Shown: positions 25,743 through 34,635 of the stretch, one piece after another
Layout: each line of letters opens with the position of its first letter
Position numbering within the stretch: the first letter of the stretch is position 1
Notes under the pieces: model-generated
What the model was told of the DNA's origin: nothing
Database searches by the model: none
The model's input: the letters and a program-made list of their open reading frames with translations, nothing else
Program-made: the position numbers and the translations under genes
Source: an uncultured SAR86 cluster bacterium
GTDB taxonomy: Bacteria > Pseudomonadota > Gammaproteobacteria > Magnimaribacterales > D2472
Reading direction: 5' to 3'
NCBI GenBank assembly: GCA_902517505.1
Contig: CABYCL010000001.1
Location: 1-64,000 of the forward strand
DNA: 64,000 nt

Positions 25743-27475
25743 TAGATATTATAAACAAAGAAATAGAAGAATTTTTATTATCGGTTAATAACGACAAGAA
25801 AAATATACAAACCATTCTTGAAAAGAGTACAACTTCTATAACAGATGATTTAAACAAGGGGCATTTAACTACAAATGTATGTATGGTTGCTGCAAGTACT
25901 CTTAAATATAAACCAAATGAATTGGCTAACAATTTAAAAGAAAAATTAATAAAGCTGAGGTTTTTTGAAGACGTTCAATCTGCAGGACCTGGTTTTATAA
26001 ATATCTTTCTTAAAAGAAATGACTTCGTATCAACCATAAATATTATCAATAAAATGAAGGACTCATTCGGCAAATCAAAAGTTGGAGATGGAAAAAAAGT
26101 TCAAATTGAATTTGTGTCTGCTAATCCAACTGGACCACTTCATGTTGGTCATGGAAGAGGTGCTGCTTTTGGAGATGCAATAGGCAGAATCCTTGAAGCA
26201 ACAGGATCATTGGTTGAAAAAGAATATTACATTAATGATGCAGGAAGGCAGATCGATATTCTTACTGCAAGCGTTTTATTGAGAATGATTAAGAAAGATA
26301 TAAATAATTATTTTCCACAAAATGCATATAAAGGGAAATATATTGAAGATATCGCCAATAAACTGAAAAAAGATATAAATTTAAATTGTGATTATGAATC
26401 ATTGACTAAGGATATGCCTAAAGATCCTGAAGAGGAAATTGATCAAATTATTGGAAATATAAAAGATCAGGATGAACCCTCATGGAATCAAGCGAAAGAA
26501 TTTTCATTGGCTGAAATGGTTAAATCTATTAAAAATGATCTTAAAACATTCAATGTTGATTTTGATCATTGGTTTAATGAATCATCATTAGGAGATGTTA
26601 GTGATTCCTCATCAGAAATATCAAATTCAATAAACAAATTAAAAAGCGACGGTAGTGCTTATGAAAAAGACGGTGCGATATGGCTTAATACAGATATAAG
26701 CGGTGACGACAAACATCGAGTTCTAATAAGAGAAGATGGAAGAGCAACTTATTTTGCATCAGATGTTGCTTATCATAAAAATAAAGTTGATAGAGGTTTT
26801 GATAAATTAATAAATATTTGGGGTGCAGATCATCATGGTTATATCAAAAGAATTGAGGCATCTATTGAAACATTAGGGTCAAGCAAAGAAAAACTTATTG
26901 TTAAACTTGTCCAATTTGCGAATCTTTTTAAGGAAGGCAAAAAGGTAAAGATGTCCACAAGATCAGGTGAATTTTTTACTCTAAAAGATCTGATTGATGA
27001 TATAGGTACTGATGCGGCAAGATTTTACTACTTATCAAAACAAGCAGACCAACATTTAGATTTTGATATAGATTTAGCAAAATCAGACAGTAAAGAGAAT
27101 ATTTTTTATTATATTCAATATGCTCATGCCAGAATTGTTTCTTTAGAAGAAAAGGCTTTAAAAAAGAATTCTAAAATAAAAACAAATATTAATAACATAG
27201 AAAATAATAGCTATAAAGAATGCGATAAGCTGATTCATGAAATATCAAAATATCCTGATGTTGTTAACAAGTCCGCAAATGCACTTCAACCTCATTTGGT
27301 AATCTACTATTTGAGAGACCTTGCTCAATTATTTCATAGCTATTACAACGACAATCATGTTCTTTCAGAAACTGACCAAAATATTGAATCAATTCTTGTA
27401 TGTTTATTGTCTGTGAAACAAGTCATTTCAAATGGTCTAGACCTTCTTGGAATATCTCCTATTGAAAAAATGTGA
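25739..27475 (+). CDS. argS: Arginyl-tRNA synthetase
   Basis: A 578-residue class I synthetase. The HIGH motif is PTGPLHVGHGRGAAFGDAIGR; the KMSK equivalent is KKVKMSTRSGEFFTL, and DALR-type C-terminal sequences (LQPHLVIYYLRDLAQLFHSYYNDN) bind the anticodon. The start is TTG inside the efp stop overlap, with a GGGGAGAG ribosome site about 8 nt upstream, which makes it credible despite the rare codon. It is followed after 3 bp by a SPOR-domain gene, a conserved neighbour. Confidence 0.97.
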   Translation: MIDIINKEIEEFLLSVNNDKKNIQTILEKSTTSITDDLNKGHLTTNVCMVAASTLKYKPNELANNLKEKLIKLRFFEDVQSAGPGFINIFLKRNDFVSTINIINKMKDSFGKSKVGDGKKVQIEFVSANPTGPLHVGHGRGAAFGDAIGRILEATGSLVEKEYYINDAGRQIDILTASVLLRMIKKDINNYFPQNAYKGKYIEDIANKLKKDINLNCDYESLTKDMPKDPEEEIDQIIGNIKDQDEPSWNQAKEFSLAEMVKSIKNDLKTFNVDFDHWFNESSLGDVSDSSSEISNSINKLKSDGSAYEKDGAIWLNTDISGDDKHRVLIREDGRATYFASDVAYHKNKVDRGFDKLINIWGADHHGYIKRIEASIETLGSSKEKLIVKLVQFANLFKEGKKVKMSTRSGEFFTLKDLIDDIGTDAARFYYLSKQADQHLDFDIDLAKSDSKENIFYYIQYAHARIVSLEEKALKKNSKIKTNINNIENNSYKECDKLIHEISKYPDVVNKSANALQPHLVIYYLRDLAQLFHSYYNDNHVLSETDQNIESILVCLLSVKQVISNGLDLLGISPIEKM

Positions 27476-27478
27476 TTT

Positions 27479-28012
27479 ATGAAAGATTTTGCAAACATAA
27501 AACAGAAGAGAAGAAAACCAACAAAGAAAAAGACTGTTTTTAGTTCAAGAAAGTCCTCCACTAGAACTGTATCATCAAACACTTTAATGGTTTTACTTTT
27601 AATAAGTCTAGGCCTCGCTGCCACTTCTATTTTTTATTTTAAAACTGATGTTTCTTCAATCAAGTCAAGTAATGTAACAAATTCTGTCACCATTGATTTC
27701 CCAACTTCACTGATGGAAAACTCTGTTTTAATTGAATTTAATAAAGAAAATGTTTTGATGGAGTGTGAGTATTTTGTTCAAGTAGGTGCTTATGGAAATA
27801 AAAAATATGCAGTTGAGGCAGTAAATATATTAGATGGTAATATCAGTGACCTAACAATAAATGAAGTATACAGCACTAACCTTCCTGGCAAGCTTTTAAA
27901 TAGTGTAATATCAGGCCCATATCTAAATAGGTCGGCAGCAAATAACGCAAAAGAAAAAATTACTAAAAGTGGATTTGATCCGCGCCTAAGAACTTTATGC
28001 AAAGAGAATTAA
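27479..28012 (+). CDS. SPOR domain protein (FtsN-like cell division protein)
   Basis: A 177-residue bitopic protein: a basic cytoplasmic N-terminus (KQKRRKPTKKKTVFSSRKSSTR), one membrane helix (TLMVLLLISLGLAATSIFYF), a short linker and a C-terminal SPOR domain (ECEYFVQVGAYGNKKYAVEAVNILDG...VISGPYLNRSAANNAKEKITKSGFDPRL). SPOR domains bind denuded septal peptidoglycan. The place directly after argS matches FtsN-like genes in other gammaproteobacteria. It is shorter than E. coli FtsN and overlaps yggS by 16 bp. Confidence 0.88.
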   Translation: MKDFANIKQKRRKPTKKKTVFSSRKSSTRTVSSNTLMVLLLISLGLAATSIFYFKTDVSSIKSSNVTNSVTIDFPTSLMENSVLIEFNKENVLMECEYFVQVGAYGNKKYAVEAVNILDGNISDLTINEVYSTNLPGKLLNSVISGPYLNRSAANNAKEKITKSGFDPRLRTLCKEN

Positions 28013-28683
28013 TTGAAAAAATTAAGCAGATTAATGATGAAATATCTGAAGCATCATCCTTAATTAATAAATCAAGGAATGATATAACTTTAATTGCTGT
28101 TTCAAAGAAAAAGAGTCATGAATTAATAGAGATTGCTTTTCAAAATGGAGTTAATAATTTTGGAGAGAACTATGCTCAAGAGCTTGAAGAAAAATCATCT
28201 TTGATTAATTCAAGCGAAATCATTTGGCACTTCATTGGTCCAATTCAATCAAATAAAGTAAAAGTTATTGCCAGGTGTGCTGATTGGGTACATACCTTGG
28301 ATAGAAAAAAGGTAATTGTGAAATTAAACAACGAGTGCAAAAAGGAAAACAAAGTAATTAATGCATGTATTCAGGTAAATATTTCTAATGAAAAATCAAA
28401 AAGTGGCTGTAATCCAGAAGATCTATTAAATCTAGCAAAATTAATAGAATCTATGGAAAATATTAATTTAAAAGGCATAATGGCTCTCCCCAAACTAACA
28501 AATGATAAAAATGAACGGGATCGTATGATGCAATCAGTTAAAAAGCTAAGCATAGAACTTCAGTCAGTCTATTCTGGAGCAACACATGTATCATTAGGCA
28601 CTACTTCTGACTTTCATGATGCAATTATTAATGGAGCCAATATGGTAAGAATTGGTGAATCAATCTTTGGCAAAAGACTATGA
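27997..28683 (+). CDS. yggS: YggS/PROSC family pyridoxal-phosphate homeostasis protein
   Basis: A 228-residue single-domain PLP-binding protein (alanine racemase N-terminal fold) that buffers PLP and affects amino-acid pools rather than catalysing a known reaction. The PLP lysine is in LIAVSKKK; other family motifs are NNFGENYAQEL, WHFIGPIQSNK and LSIELQ...HVSLGTTSDFHDAI. It begins the conserved run yggS-proC-yggT-metX-metW-rdgB and overlaps proC by 4 bp. Confidence 0.95.
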   Translation: MQRELIEKIKQINDEISEASSLINKSRNDITLIAVSKKKSHELIEIAFQNGVNNFGENYAQELEEKSSLINSSEIIWHFIGPIQSNKVKVIARCADWVHTLDRKKVIVKLNNECKKENKVINACIQVNISNEKSKSGCNPEDLLNLAKLIESMENINLKGIMALPKLTNDKNERDRMMQSVKKLSIELQSVYSGATHVSLGTTSDFHDAIINGANMVRIGESIFGKRL

Positions 28684-29471
28684 AGAATGTCGTTTTTTAT
28701 GGTGGTGGAAATATTTCTCAAGCGATTATAGAGGGTCTTTTAGGCTCAGGATTTAATAAAGAAAATATCTTTTATGTGGATAGGAACACAACGAACATTA
28801 AGAAGTTAAAAAAGTTAAAAATTCGAAGCTTTAAAAAAAATAATAATGCTAAAGTTGATTTATTTATTCTTGCTGTAAAGCCAAAAGATGCAATCGATGC
28901 CTATAAAGAAATCCTAGATAAATATAAAAACCCAAAGGTGATAAGTTTAGTAGCTGGAATAAGATCAAAGAAATATATTAATTTTAATAAAAAAATTCAG
29001 TTTCTTAGGGCAATGCCTAATACATCTTCAAAACATGGCCTTGGAATTACTGCTGTATTCAATTCAAGTTTTACAAAAAATAATCTTAAAAAAGTACTTA
29101 TTTTTTTGAATAAAGTAGGTATCGTCATAACAGTTGATAAAGAATCAAATATAGATACTTTTACAGGAATAATTGGCAGTGGTCCTGCCTACTTCTTTCA
29201 CCTTCTTAAATCATATGAAAGAAAACTTTTAACCATATCTAATGGTGATAAAAAAATGGTAAATGAAGTCATGTCTAATTTAATGAAAGGGGTTGGAATG
29301 TCTATTGAAAAGAATACCAATCTAGATAATTTAATTACAGCTGTTGCATCAAAAAAAGGAACAACTGAAGCGGGTTTAAAATACTTTAAATCAAATAAGC
29401 TAGGTAATATTTTTGAGAAAGGTCTAAATACTGCTATTAAAAGATCAAAGGAAATTTCAAATGAGTTCTAA
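28680..29471 (+). CDS. proC: Pyrroline-5-carboxylate reductase
   Basis: A 263-residue P5C reductase, the last step of proline synthesis. The NAD(P)-binding motif is FYGGGNISQAIIEGL, followed by LAVKPKDA and VSLVAGI; the conserved RAMPNTSSKHGLGITAVF and the GSGPAYFFHLL and TTEAGLKYF blocks near the active site complete the signature. It overlaps yggS and yggT, as in many gammaproteobacteria. Confidence 0.95.
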   Translation: MKNVVFYGGGNISQAIIEGLLGSGFNKENIFYVDRNTTNIKKLKKLKIRSFKKNNNAKVDLFILAVKPKDAIDAYKEILDKYKNPKVISLVAGIRSKKYINFNKKIQFLRAMPNTSSKHGLGITAVFNSSFTKNNLKKVLIFLNKVGIVITVDKESNIDTFTGIIGSGPAYFFHLLKSYERKLLTISNGDKKMVNEVMSNLMKGVGMSIEKNTNLDNLITAVASKKGTTEAGLKYFKSNKLGNIFEKGLNTAIKRSKEISNEF

Positions 29472-29985
29472 TATAGAGATACTAGGCTTAATATTCAATA
29501 TACTAAATTATGCATTTGTATTTTTGTTAATCTTTAACCTTCTAAAGGTTAATTACTTCAATCCAATAGTATCTACATTTGTTAAAGTATATAAACCAAT
29601 ATCAAAGGTTTTTGGAATTTTTCCAATACAAGCTATCAATATTCTTGTTATTGCCATCGTTCTAAAGCTTTTATCATTAATCATATACTTCGGGAGTCAG
29701 TATGAGACTTTAAATCTTTTTGGTGTTGCCATAATACAAACTTTGATGGTTACATTAAGAATTATTTTCTTTGCCGTTATTGGTGGTGTAATTTTAAGTT
29801 GGGTATCGCCTGAGAAATCTAACGCGTTTCTAGAGTTAGTAGAAGAAATTTCTCATAAATGTTTAGCGCCAATAAGAAAATATATACCCTCAGCTGGTGG
29901 ATTAGATTTTTCTCCTTTATTTGTTTTAATATTATTAAATCTACTTGAATCCTTCTTATCAGATATTCTTAAATCAATAGTATGA
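29461..29985 (+). CDS. yggT: YggT family membrane protein
   Basis: A 174-residue membrane protein with two YggT repeats. Each repeat ends in a characteristic segment: FNPIVSTFVKVYKPISKVFGIFP in the first and CLAPIRKYIPSAGGLDFSPLFVLILLNLLESFL in the second (the P-x-R-x-x-I-P-x-x-G-G-x-D-x-S-P signature). The family is linked to osmotic or envelope homeostasis with no settled activity. Position between proC and metX is conserved. Confidence 0.92.
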   Translation: MSSNIEILGLIFNILNYAFVFLLIFNLLKVNYFNPIVSTFVKVYKPISKVFGIFPIQAINILVIAIVLKLLSLIIYFGSQYETLNLFGVAIIQTLMVTLRIIFFAVIGGVILSWVSPEKSNAFLELVEEISHKCLAPIRKYIPSAGGLDFSPLFVLILLNLLESFLSDILKSIV

Positions 29986-31067
29986 AGATAAAAACTGAAC
30001 AAATACATTTTTCTGAAGGATTGTCTTTAGAATCTGGTGAAAAGTTAGATTCATTTGATTTAATAATTGAGTCCTATGGTGAACTTAATGAATCAAAATC
30101 AAATGCAATTCTCTTATGTCATGCGTTTTCAGGAAATCATCATGCAGCTGGAGAAGATGAAGAATTAGGTATTGGATGGTGGGATCAAATAGTTGGTCCA
30201 AATAAAGCAATAGATACAGAAAAATATTATGTGGTTTGCTGCAATAATTTAGGTGGATGTGCTGGTTCCTCTGGCCCCACAACAATAAACGCAGCAACAA
30301 ATAAAGTCTTTGGTAAAGATTTTCCTTTGGTTACTGTTGATGATTGGGTAAATTCTCAAAAAATGCTTATGGATAAATTAGATATACCTTACTGGCATTT
30401 AGTTGCTGGGGGCAGCTTGGGAGGAATGCAAGCCTTGCAATGGTCTATTGCTTATCCAGATAACATAAAAAAAGCTGGAATTTTTGCTGCAGCGGCAAAA
30501 TCTAGCACACAAAATATTGCTATGAATGAAGTTGCTCGAGAATCAATAAGGAAAGATAAAAATTTTCATAATGGAGATTATTATGATCATAATGTTACAC
30601 CAAAAAATGGGATAAAAACTGCTCGTATGCTTGGACATATAACTTATTTATCAGAAGAACTAATGGATTCAAGGTTTGGAAGAAAATTTCAAGATGAAGC
30701 TTCAAAAGTTGATCAGGATGTTGATTTTGAAGTTGAGAATTACTTGCAATATAAAGGCGAGAAATTTTCAGAATTTTTTGATGCCAATTCCTATATCCTT
30801 ATGACAAAAGCTATGGATGGATACGATGCTGGCAAAGATAGAAATTTAGAAGAAGCGATGGAAAATATAAAAGCTGAATTGCTAATAGTTGGATTTTATT
30901 CTGATTGGCTTTATCCAGCAGAAAGAGGCAAAGAAATACAAATTGCAGGCATGAATAATAATATCAAATCATCCTTTGTTGTCTTTGATGGCGAGCATGG
31001 TCATGATAGTTTCTTGTTTCACTCCACAGAATATTCAAATGTAATTAAAAAATTTATTGAATCATAA
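29982..31067 (+). CDS. metX: Homoserine O-acyltransferase MetX (acetyl- or succinyl-)
   Basis: A 361-residue alpha/beta hydrolase-fold acyltransferase that activates homoserine for methionine synthesis. The nucleophile elbow is GGSLGGMQALQW, GGCAGSSGPTTINA is the oxyanion region, and the catalytic Asp/His are in GFYSDWLYP and DGEHGHDSFL. In gammaproteobacteria with metX beside metW, the enzyme is often a succinyltransferase that needs MetW; the arrangement here suggests that, but the acyl donor cannot be decided by reading. It overlaps yggT by 4 bp and shares one base with metW. Confidence 0.93.
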   Translation: MKIKTEQIHFSEGLSLESGEKLDSFDLIIESYGELNESKSNAILLCHAFSGNHHAAGEDEELGIGWWDQIVGPNKAIDTEKYYVVCCNNLGGCAGSSGPTTINAATNKVFGKDFPLVTVDDWVNSQKMLMDKLDIPYWHLVAGGSLGGMQALQWSIAYPDNIKKAGIFAAAAKSSTQNIAMNEVARESIRKDKNFHNGDYYDHNVTPKNGIKTARMLGHITYLSEELMDSRFGRKFQDEASKVDQDVDFEVENYLQYKGEKFSEFFDANSYILMTKAMDGYDAGKDRNLEEAMENIKAELLIVGFYSDWLYPAERGKEIQIAGMNNNIKSSFVVFDGEHGHDSFLFHSTEYSNVIKKFIES

Positions 31068-31657
31068 TGGCTACAAAACTTTCAAAAATTATTAATCATT
31101 GGGTACCTGAAAATAGCAAAGTTATTGACTTTGGTTGTGGGGATGGCTCTTTGCTAAAAGAATTAATCGAGACCAAAAATATTCTTGGGTATGGTATAGA
31201 AATAAATAATCTAAAGATCGAAAAATGCATTGAAAAAGGTGTGCCTGTTATAAAACAAGATATCGATGAAGGCATGAATGAATTTAAATCTTCAAATTTT
31301 GATTTATCTATTATGGCAAGGTCAATTCAATGTCTGAAAAATCCAAACTTAGCATTAAACAGAATGCTTGAACTTTCAAGAAGATGCGTTGTAACTCTTC
31401 CCAATCTTGGTTATTGGAGATGCAGAATTAATCTTGCATCTGGAAAGATGCCTGTAACGCCTGAACTTCCATCAAGTTGGTATGAAACAGAGAATATTCA
31501 TCTATGTACGATCAAAGATTTTGAAGATCTTTGTAAAAAAGAAAATATCGAAATTAAAGATAAAGTCTTCTTAAACAAAGATGGTAGTCGTGGAGGGCTT
31601 GCTTCAATTAAACCAAATTTATTGGCGGTTGAAGGAGTATATTTGCTTGAAAAGTAA
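31067..31657 (+). CDS. metW: Methionine biosynthesis protein MetW
   Basis: A 196-residue class I methyltransferase-fold protein. The opening NHWVPENSKVIDFGCGDGSLLKEL holds the SAM-like motif I, and VTLPNLGYWRCRINLASGKMPVTPELPSSWYETENIHLCTIKDFEDLC is the highly conserved MetW C-terminal signature. It works together with MetX; the direct overlap of the two genes supports co-folding or coupled translation. Its last ~10 bases overlap the TTG start of rdgB. Confidence 0.95.
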   Translation: MATKLSKIINHWVPENSKVIDFGCGDGSLLKELIETKNILGYGIEINNLKIEKCIEKGVPVIKQDIDEGMNEFKSSNFDLSIMARSIQCLKNPNLALNRMLELSRRCVVTLPNLGYWRCRINLASGKMPVTPELPSSWYETENIHLCTIKDFEDLCKKENIEIKDKVFLNKDGSRGGLASIKPNLLAVEGVYLLEK

Positions 31658-32246
31658 TGATGAAATTCTTATTGCTACATCTAATAAGGGTAAAGTAAAA
31701 GAGTTTAAGAAATTATTTCAAAATCATAATATATTTTCATTAACTGATCTAAATATCACTGACGCTATAGAGGATGGCAGTTCTTTTCTTGAGAATGCGC
31801 TCATAAAAGCTAAGCATGGTGCTAAAGAATCAAAAAAATATTCCATAGCAGATGATTCTGGACTTGTTGTTCCTGGTCTTGATTTTGAACCTGGTATCTT
31901 TTCAGCAAGATATGCCGGTGAGAATGCGACTGATAAAGAAAATAGAGATAAAGTAATAAAGAAACTAAATGAAAAAAATGTAAAAAACCTTGATGCTTAC
32001 TATATTTGTGTTCTAGTTGGAGTGAGAGATGAGAATGATTCTATTCCCATAATCGCTCAAGGTAAAATTCATGGGAAAATTTCTGTGGAAAGCTCGGGCG
32101 AAGGTGGGTTTGGATATGACAAGATCTTTTATCCGAACGATTATTCATGTTCTATGGCATCAATAGAACAAGATGTAAAAAATAAAATAAGCCATAGAGC
32201 CATTGCTACTTCAAAGTTTATAGAGATATTTAATAATCAACTATGA
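31647..32246 (+). CDS. rdgB: dITP/XTP pyrophosphatase (HAM1 family)
   Basis: A 199-residue housecleaning NTPase that hydrolyses dITP, XTP and ITP. Motifs are LIATSNKGKVKEFKKLF near the N-terminus, SIADDSGLVVPGLDFEPGIFSARYAG, GGFGYDKIFYP and the end KNKISHRAIATSKF. The ORF track begins at 31581 far inside metW; TTG 31647 places the family-typical start just before the ATSN motif and has GGAG 9 nt upstream, so I choose it. Its stop overlaps that of trmB by 6 bp. Confidence 0.94.
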   Translation: MKSNDEILIATSNKGKVKEFKKLFQNHNIFSLTDLNITDAIEDGSSFLENALIKAKHGAKESKKYSIADDSGLVVPGLDFEPGIFSARYAGENATDKENRDKVIKKLNEKNVKNLDAYYICVLVGVRDENDSIPIIAQGKIHGKISVESSGEGGFGYDKIFYPNDYSCSMASIEQDVKNKISHRAIATSKFIEIFNNQL

Positions 32247-32888
32247 AGATCTCTCATAGTTAAATTTAAAAACTCTTCTTCCTTCAAACTCCCCTCTTTG
32301 TTCAAATTTTGTAAGGTTATTCTTTTCTAAATATATTTTTTCAGACTTGATAAATAAGCCCTCTGATTCTAATAAATTCTTAATACTTTCAGCATAATTT
32401 TCCCAATCGGTTGAAATGTATAAATTTCCACTCTCTTTAATGAAGCCATGAATCATATTTAAAAAATCTTTATTAATTAGTCTTCTTTTGTGATGTCTGT
32501 CTTTTGGCCAAGGATCTGGACAAATAATCTTTACTGAATCAAATGTCTTTGTAGGATCTGCATCAAGAAGCAATCGAATATCATCTGAAAATATTCTTAT
32601 ATTTTTTATATCATTTTCCTTAATCTTTGAAACAAGCATTCCTATGCCTGACTTATAAACCTCAGAACCTATAAATAAAATTTCAGGATTTTTTATGGCT
32701 TGTTGAACCAAGTGTCCAGCGTTTCCAAATCCTATTTCTAAGCAACATTCATTGAAATTTTTTAACTCGTATTGGACTTCATTGATTGTGTGTACTGAAA
32801 AGTCAGGTAAGTATTTTAAGCTTTGTTCTTGTTTCTTAGTGATTCTGCCTCTTCTTTTTACAAAAGATGGAAGAAATTTTAACCGCAT
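32241..32888 (-). CDS. trmB: tRNA (guanine-N7-)-methyltransferase
   Basis: A 215-residue SAM-dependent enzyme that makes m7G46 in the tRNA variable loop. Visible blocks are LEIGFGNAGHLVQQAI (SAM motif), FIGSEVYKSGIGMLV, and the diagnostic VKIICPDPWPKDRHHKRRLINKDFLNMI, which includes the catalytic Asp and substrate-binding residues. The end FEQRGEFEGRRVFKFNYER matches TrmB. It lies 15 bp downstream of rpoH on the same strand. Confidence 0.95.
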   Translation of the reverse strand: MRLKFLPSFVKRRGRITKKQEQSLKYLPDFSVHTINEVQYELKNFNECCLEIGFGNAGHLVQQAIKNPEILFIGSEVYKSGIGMLVSKIKENDIKNIRIFSDDIRLLLDADPTKTFDSVKIICPDPWPKDRHHKRRLINKDFLNMIHGFIKESGNLYISTDWENYAESIKNLLESEGLFIKSEKIYLEKNNLTKFEQRGEFEGRRVFKFNYERSS

Positions 32889-32903
32889 TTTTTAACGATA
32901 GAT

Positions 32904-33764
32904 TTATGCAAAATCTACCATTAATGATTTTAATTTTTTAAGAGCACTATTTTCTATTTGTCTTATTCTCTCAGCAGAAACTTCATATTCGTCTGCTAGA
33001 TCGTGAAGCGTTGCTTTCTTATCAGATAAATATCTTCTTTGCAGGATGTCTTTGCTTCTGTCATCAAGCATTTTTAATGCAGCAATAAGCTCCTGTTTAT
33101 TTACTTGATCAGCTTGTTCGGAAGCAACAATAACTTCTGGGTCATATCTTTTATCTTCCAAGTACTGAGCTGGTGCCATAATTTCATCATCATCTCCAGT
33201 TGAAGTTGGAGCATCAAAAGAAGAATCATTTGAAGACAGTCTGTTCTCCATATGAAGAACATCTTTAACTTCTACATTTAAATCTTTTGCAATTTTTTCA
33301 GCTTCTTCCTTTGTAAGCCAATCTAAAGATTTCTTTTTACTTCTCAAATTAAAAAAGAGTTTTCTTTGAGCTTTAGTGGTCGCTATCTTTACTTGTCTCC
33401 AATTTCTAAGAATATATTCATGAATCTCTGCTTTAATCCAATGAACAGCAAATGAAACTAATTTTACGCCTCTATGAGGATCATATTTGTCTACAGCTTT
33501 CATGAGCCCAACATTTCCCTCTTGAACAATATCGCCTAGTGGTAATCCATAGCCTTGATAAGATCTTGCAATATGAACAACAAATCTCAGATGATGAATA
33601 ACTAATTGTCTTGCAGCATCAAGGTCATCTTCTTCATAAAGCTTTAATGCAAGCTCTTGCTCCTCTTCTTTTGTAAGAATAGGTATTGAATGAACAGATG
33701 AAAGATACGATTCTATATCCTTACCTGGACTATTAAGTTGTGAAGGTTGTAACTGTGTGCCCAT
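32904..33764 (-). CDS. rpoH: RNA polymerase heat-shock sigma factor RpoH (sigma-32)
   Basis: A 286-residue group 3 sigma factor, close to E. coli RpoH in length (284). Region 2 is GLPLGDIVQEGNVGLMKAVDKYDPHRGVKLVSFAVHWIKAEIHEYILRNWRQVKIATTKAQRKLFFNLRSKK; the stretch QRKLFFNLR is the RpoH box. Region 4 is the C-terminal HTH with LDDRSKDILQRRYLSDKKATLHDLADEYEVSAERIRQIENSALKKLK. The 54-bp gap upstream is nearly all A/T with several TATAAT-like elements on the minus strand, so a promoter is likely there. Confidence 0.97.
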   Translation of the reverse strand: MGTQLQPSQLNSPGKDIESYLSSVHSIPILTKEEEQELALKLYEEDDLDAARQLVIHHLRFVVHIARSYQGYGLPLGDIVQEGNVGLMKAVDKYDPHRGVKLVSFAVHWIKAEIHEYILRNWRQVKIATTKAQRKLFFNLRSKKKSLDWLTKEEAEKIAKDLNVEVKDVLHMENRLSSNDSSFDAPTSTGDDDEIMAPAQYLEDKRYDPEVIVASEQADQVNKQELIAALKMLDDRSKDILQRRYLSDKKATLHDLADEYEVSAERIRQIENSALKKLKSLMVDFA

Positions 33765-33818
33765 AATATAAAATTTAATTATAATACATTATATCAATTT
33801 ATTATGATTAATTAGAAA

Positions 33819-34631
33819 TTATACCAATTTTTTAAAAAAATCTCCTAAAAGTGGTAAAAAATCATCTTTTATTGAATTATTTCTAAATGCAATGAAGTAT
33901 GGATTAAGTATGGATGTCTGTTTTGCATAATCTAATTCACTGTAATCCTCAATCTTAATAACACTTCCGCCATAACTTGATAGAACTGCTTGTGCTGCTG
34001 CTATATCCCATTCAGAAGTTGGGCCAAATCTTGGATAAATATCAGCCTCATTATCAGCCAGACTACATAATTTCAATGAACTACCCTTTTCAATAATCTC
34101 ATAGTCAATATTATTACCACTTAGATATTCAAGAAACGCTTTATCATTATCACTTTTATGACTTTTGCTCGTAACTATTCTGGGTTTTTCAACAGATTTA
34201 GAATCATATTCATTATTATCAAAAATAGAGCCATGCCAAATTTTTCCAGTCACTGGTTCACCGACAATTCCAAATACCGCTTTCTTGTCGTTAATCAATG
34301 CGATATTCACTGTAAATTCATCTGTTTTATTTATAAATTCTTTTGTTCCATCTAAAGGATCAATTAGCCAGTATGTTTCGTCTAAACTTTTTATTTGATC
34401 TTCATTGAAGGTTTCCTCTGAGATAATTGAAATATCATTTGATATTTTTTTTAATGAGTCCAAAATTATTTCATTAGATTTTTTATCCGCTTTTGTTAAG
34501 GGTGAACCATCTGATTTTTCTTCTTGACCAAAGCTATCAGAATTATAAATCTGCATAATTTCGTTTGAAGCAGAATTGATACATTCTTCTAGAGTGTCTA
34601 AATGATTATCAAAAAAAGTTTTATTTATCAT
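33819..34631 (-). CDS. cysQ: 3'(2'),5'-bisphosphate nucleotidase CysQ
   Basis: A 270-residue member of the inositol-monophosphatase superfamily that clears PAP formed during sulfate assimilation. Metal-binding motifs are clear: ISEE (in IIDSL...DISIISEETF), WLIDPLDGTKEFI and the C-terminal SEWDIAAAQAVLSSYGG. SDGSPLTKADKKSNE is the N-terminal loop. I moved the start from 34661 to ATG 34631, 4 bp past the alkaline phosphatase stop, which fits the family N-terminus. It is the third phosphatase in a row on this strand. Confidence 0.93.
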   Translation of the reverse strand: MINKTFFDNHLDTLEECINSASNEIMQIYNSDSFGQEEKSDGSPLTKADKKSNEIILDSLKKISNDISIISEETFNEDQIKSLDETYWLIDPLDGTKEFINKTDEFTVNIALINDKKAVFGIVGEPVTGKIWHGSIFDNNEYDSKSVEKPRIVTSKSHKSDNDKAFLEYLSGNNIDYEIIEKGSSLKLCSLADNEADIYPRFGPTSEWDIAAAQAVLSSYGGSVIKIEDYSELDYAKQTSILNPYFIAFRNNSIKDDFLPLLGDFFKKLV

Positions 34632-34635
34632 TTTT

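Noticed and set aside
33765-33818. Specific sigma-70 promoter for rpoH
   Set aside because: Several TATAAT-like elements exist in this almost pure A/T gap, but none pairs with a -35 at proper spacing, so no single promoter can be named.
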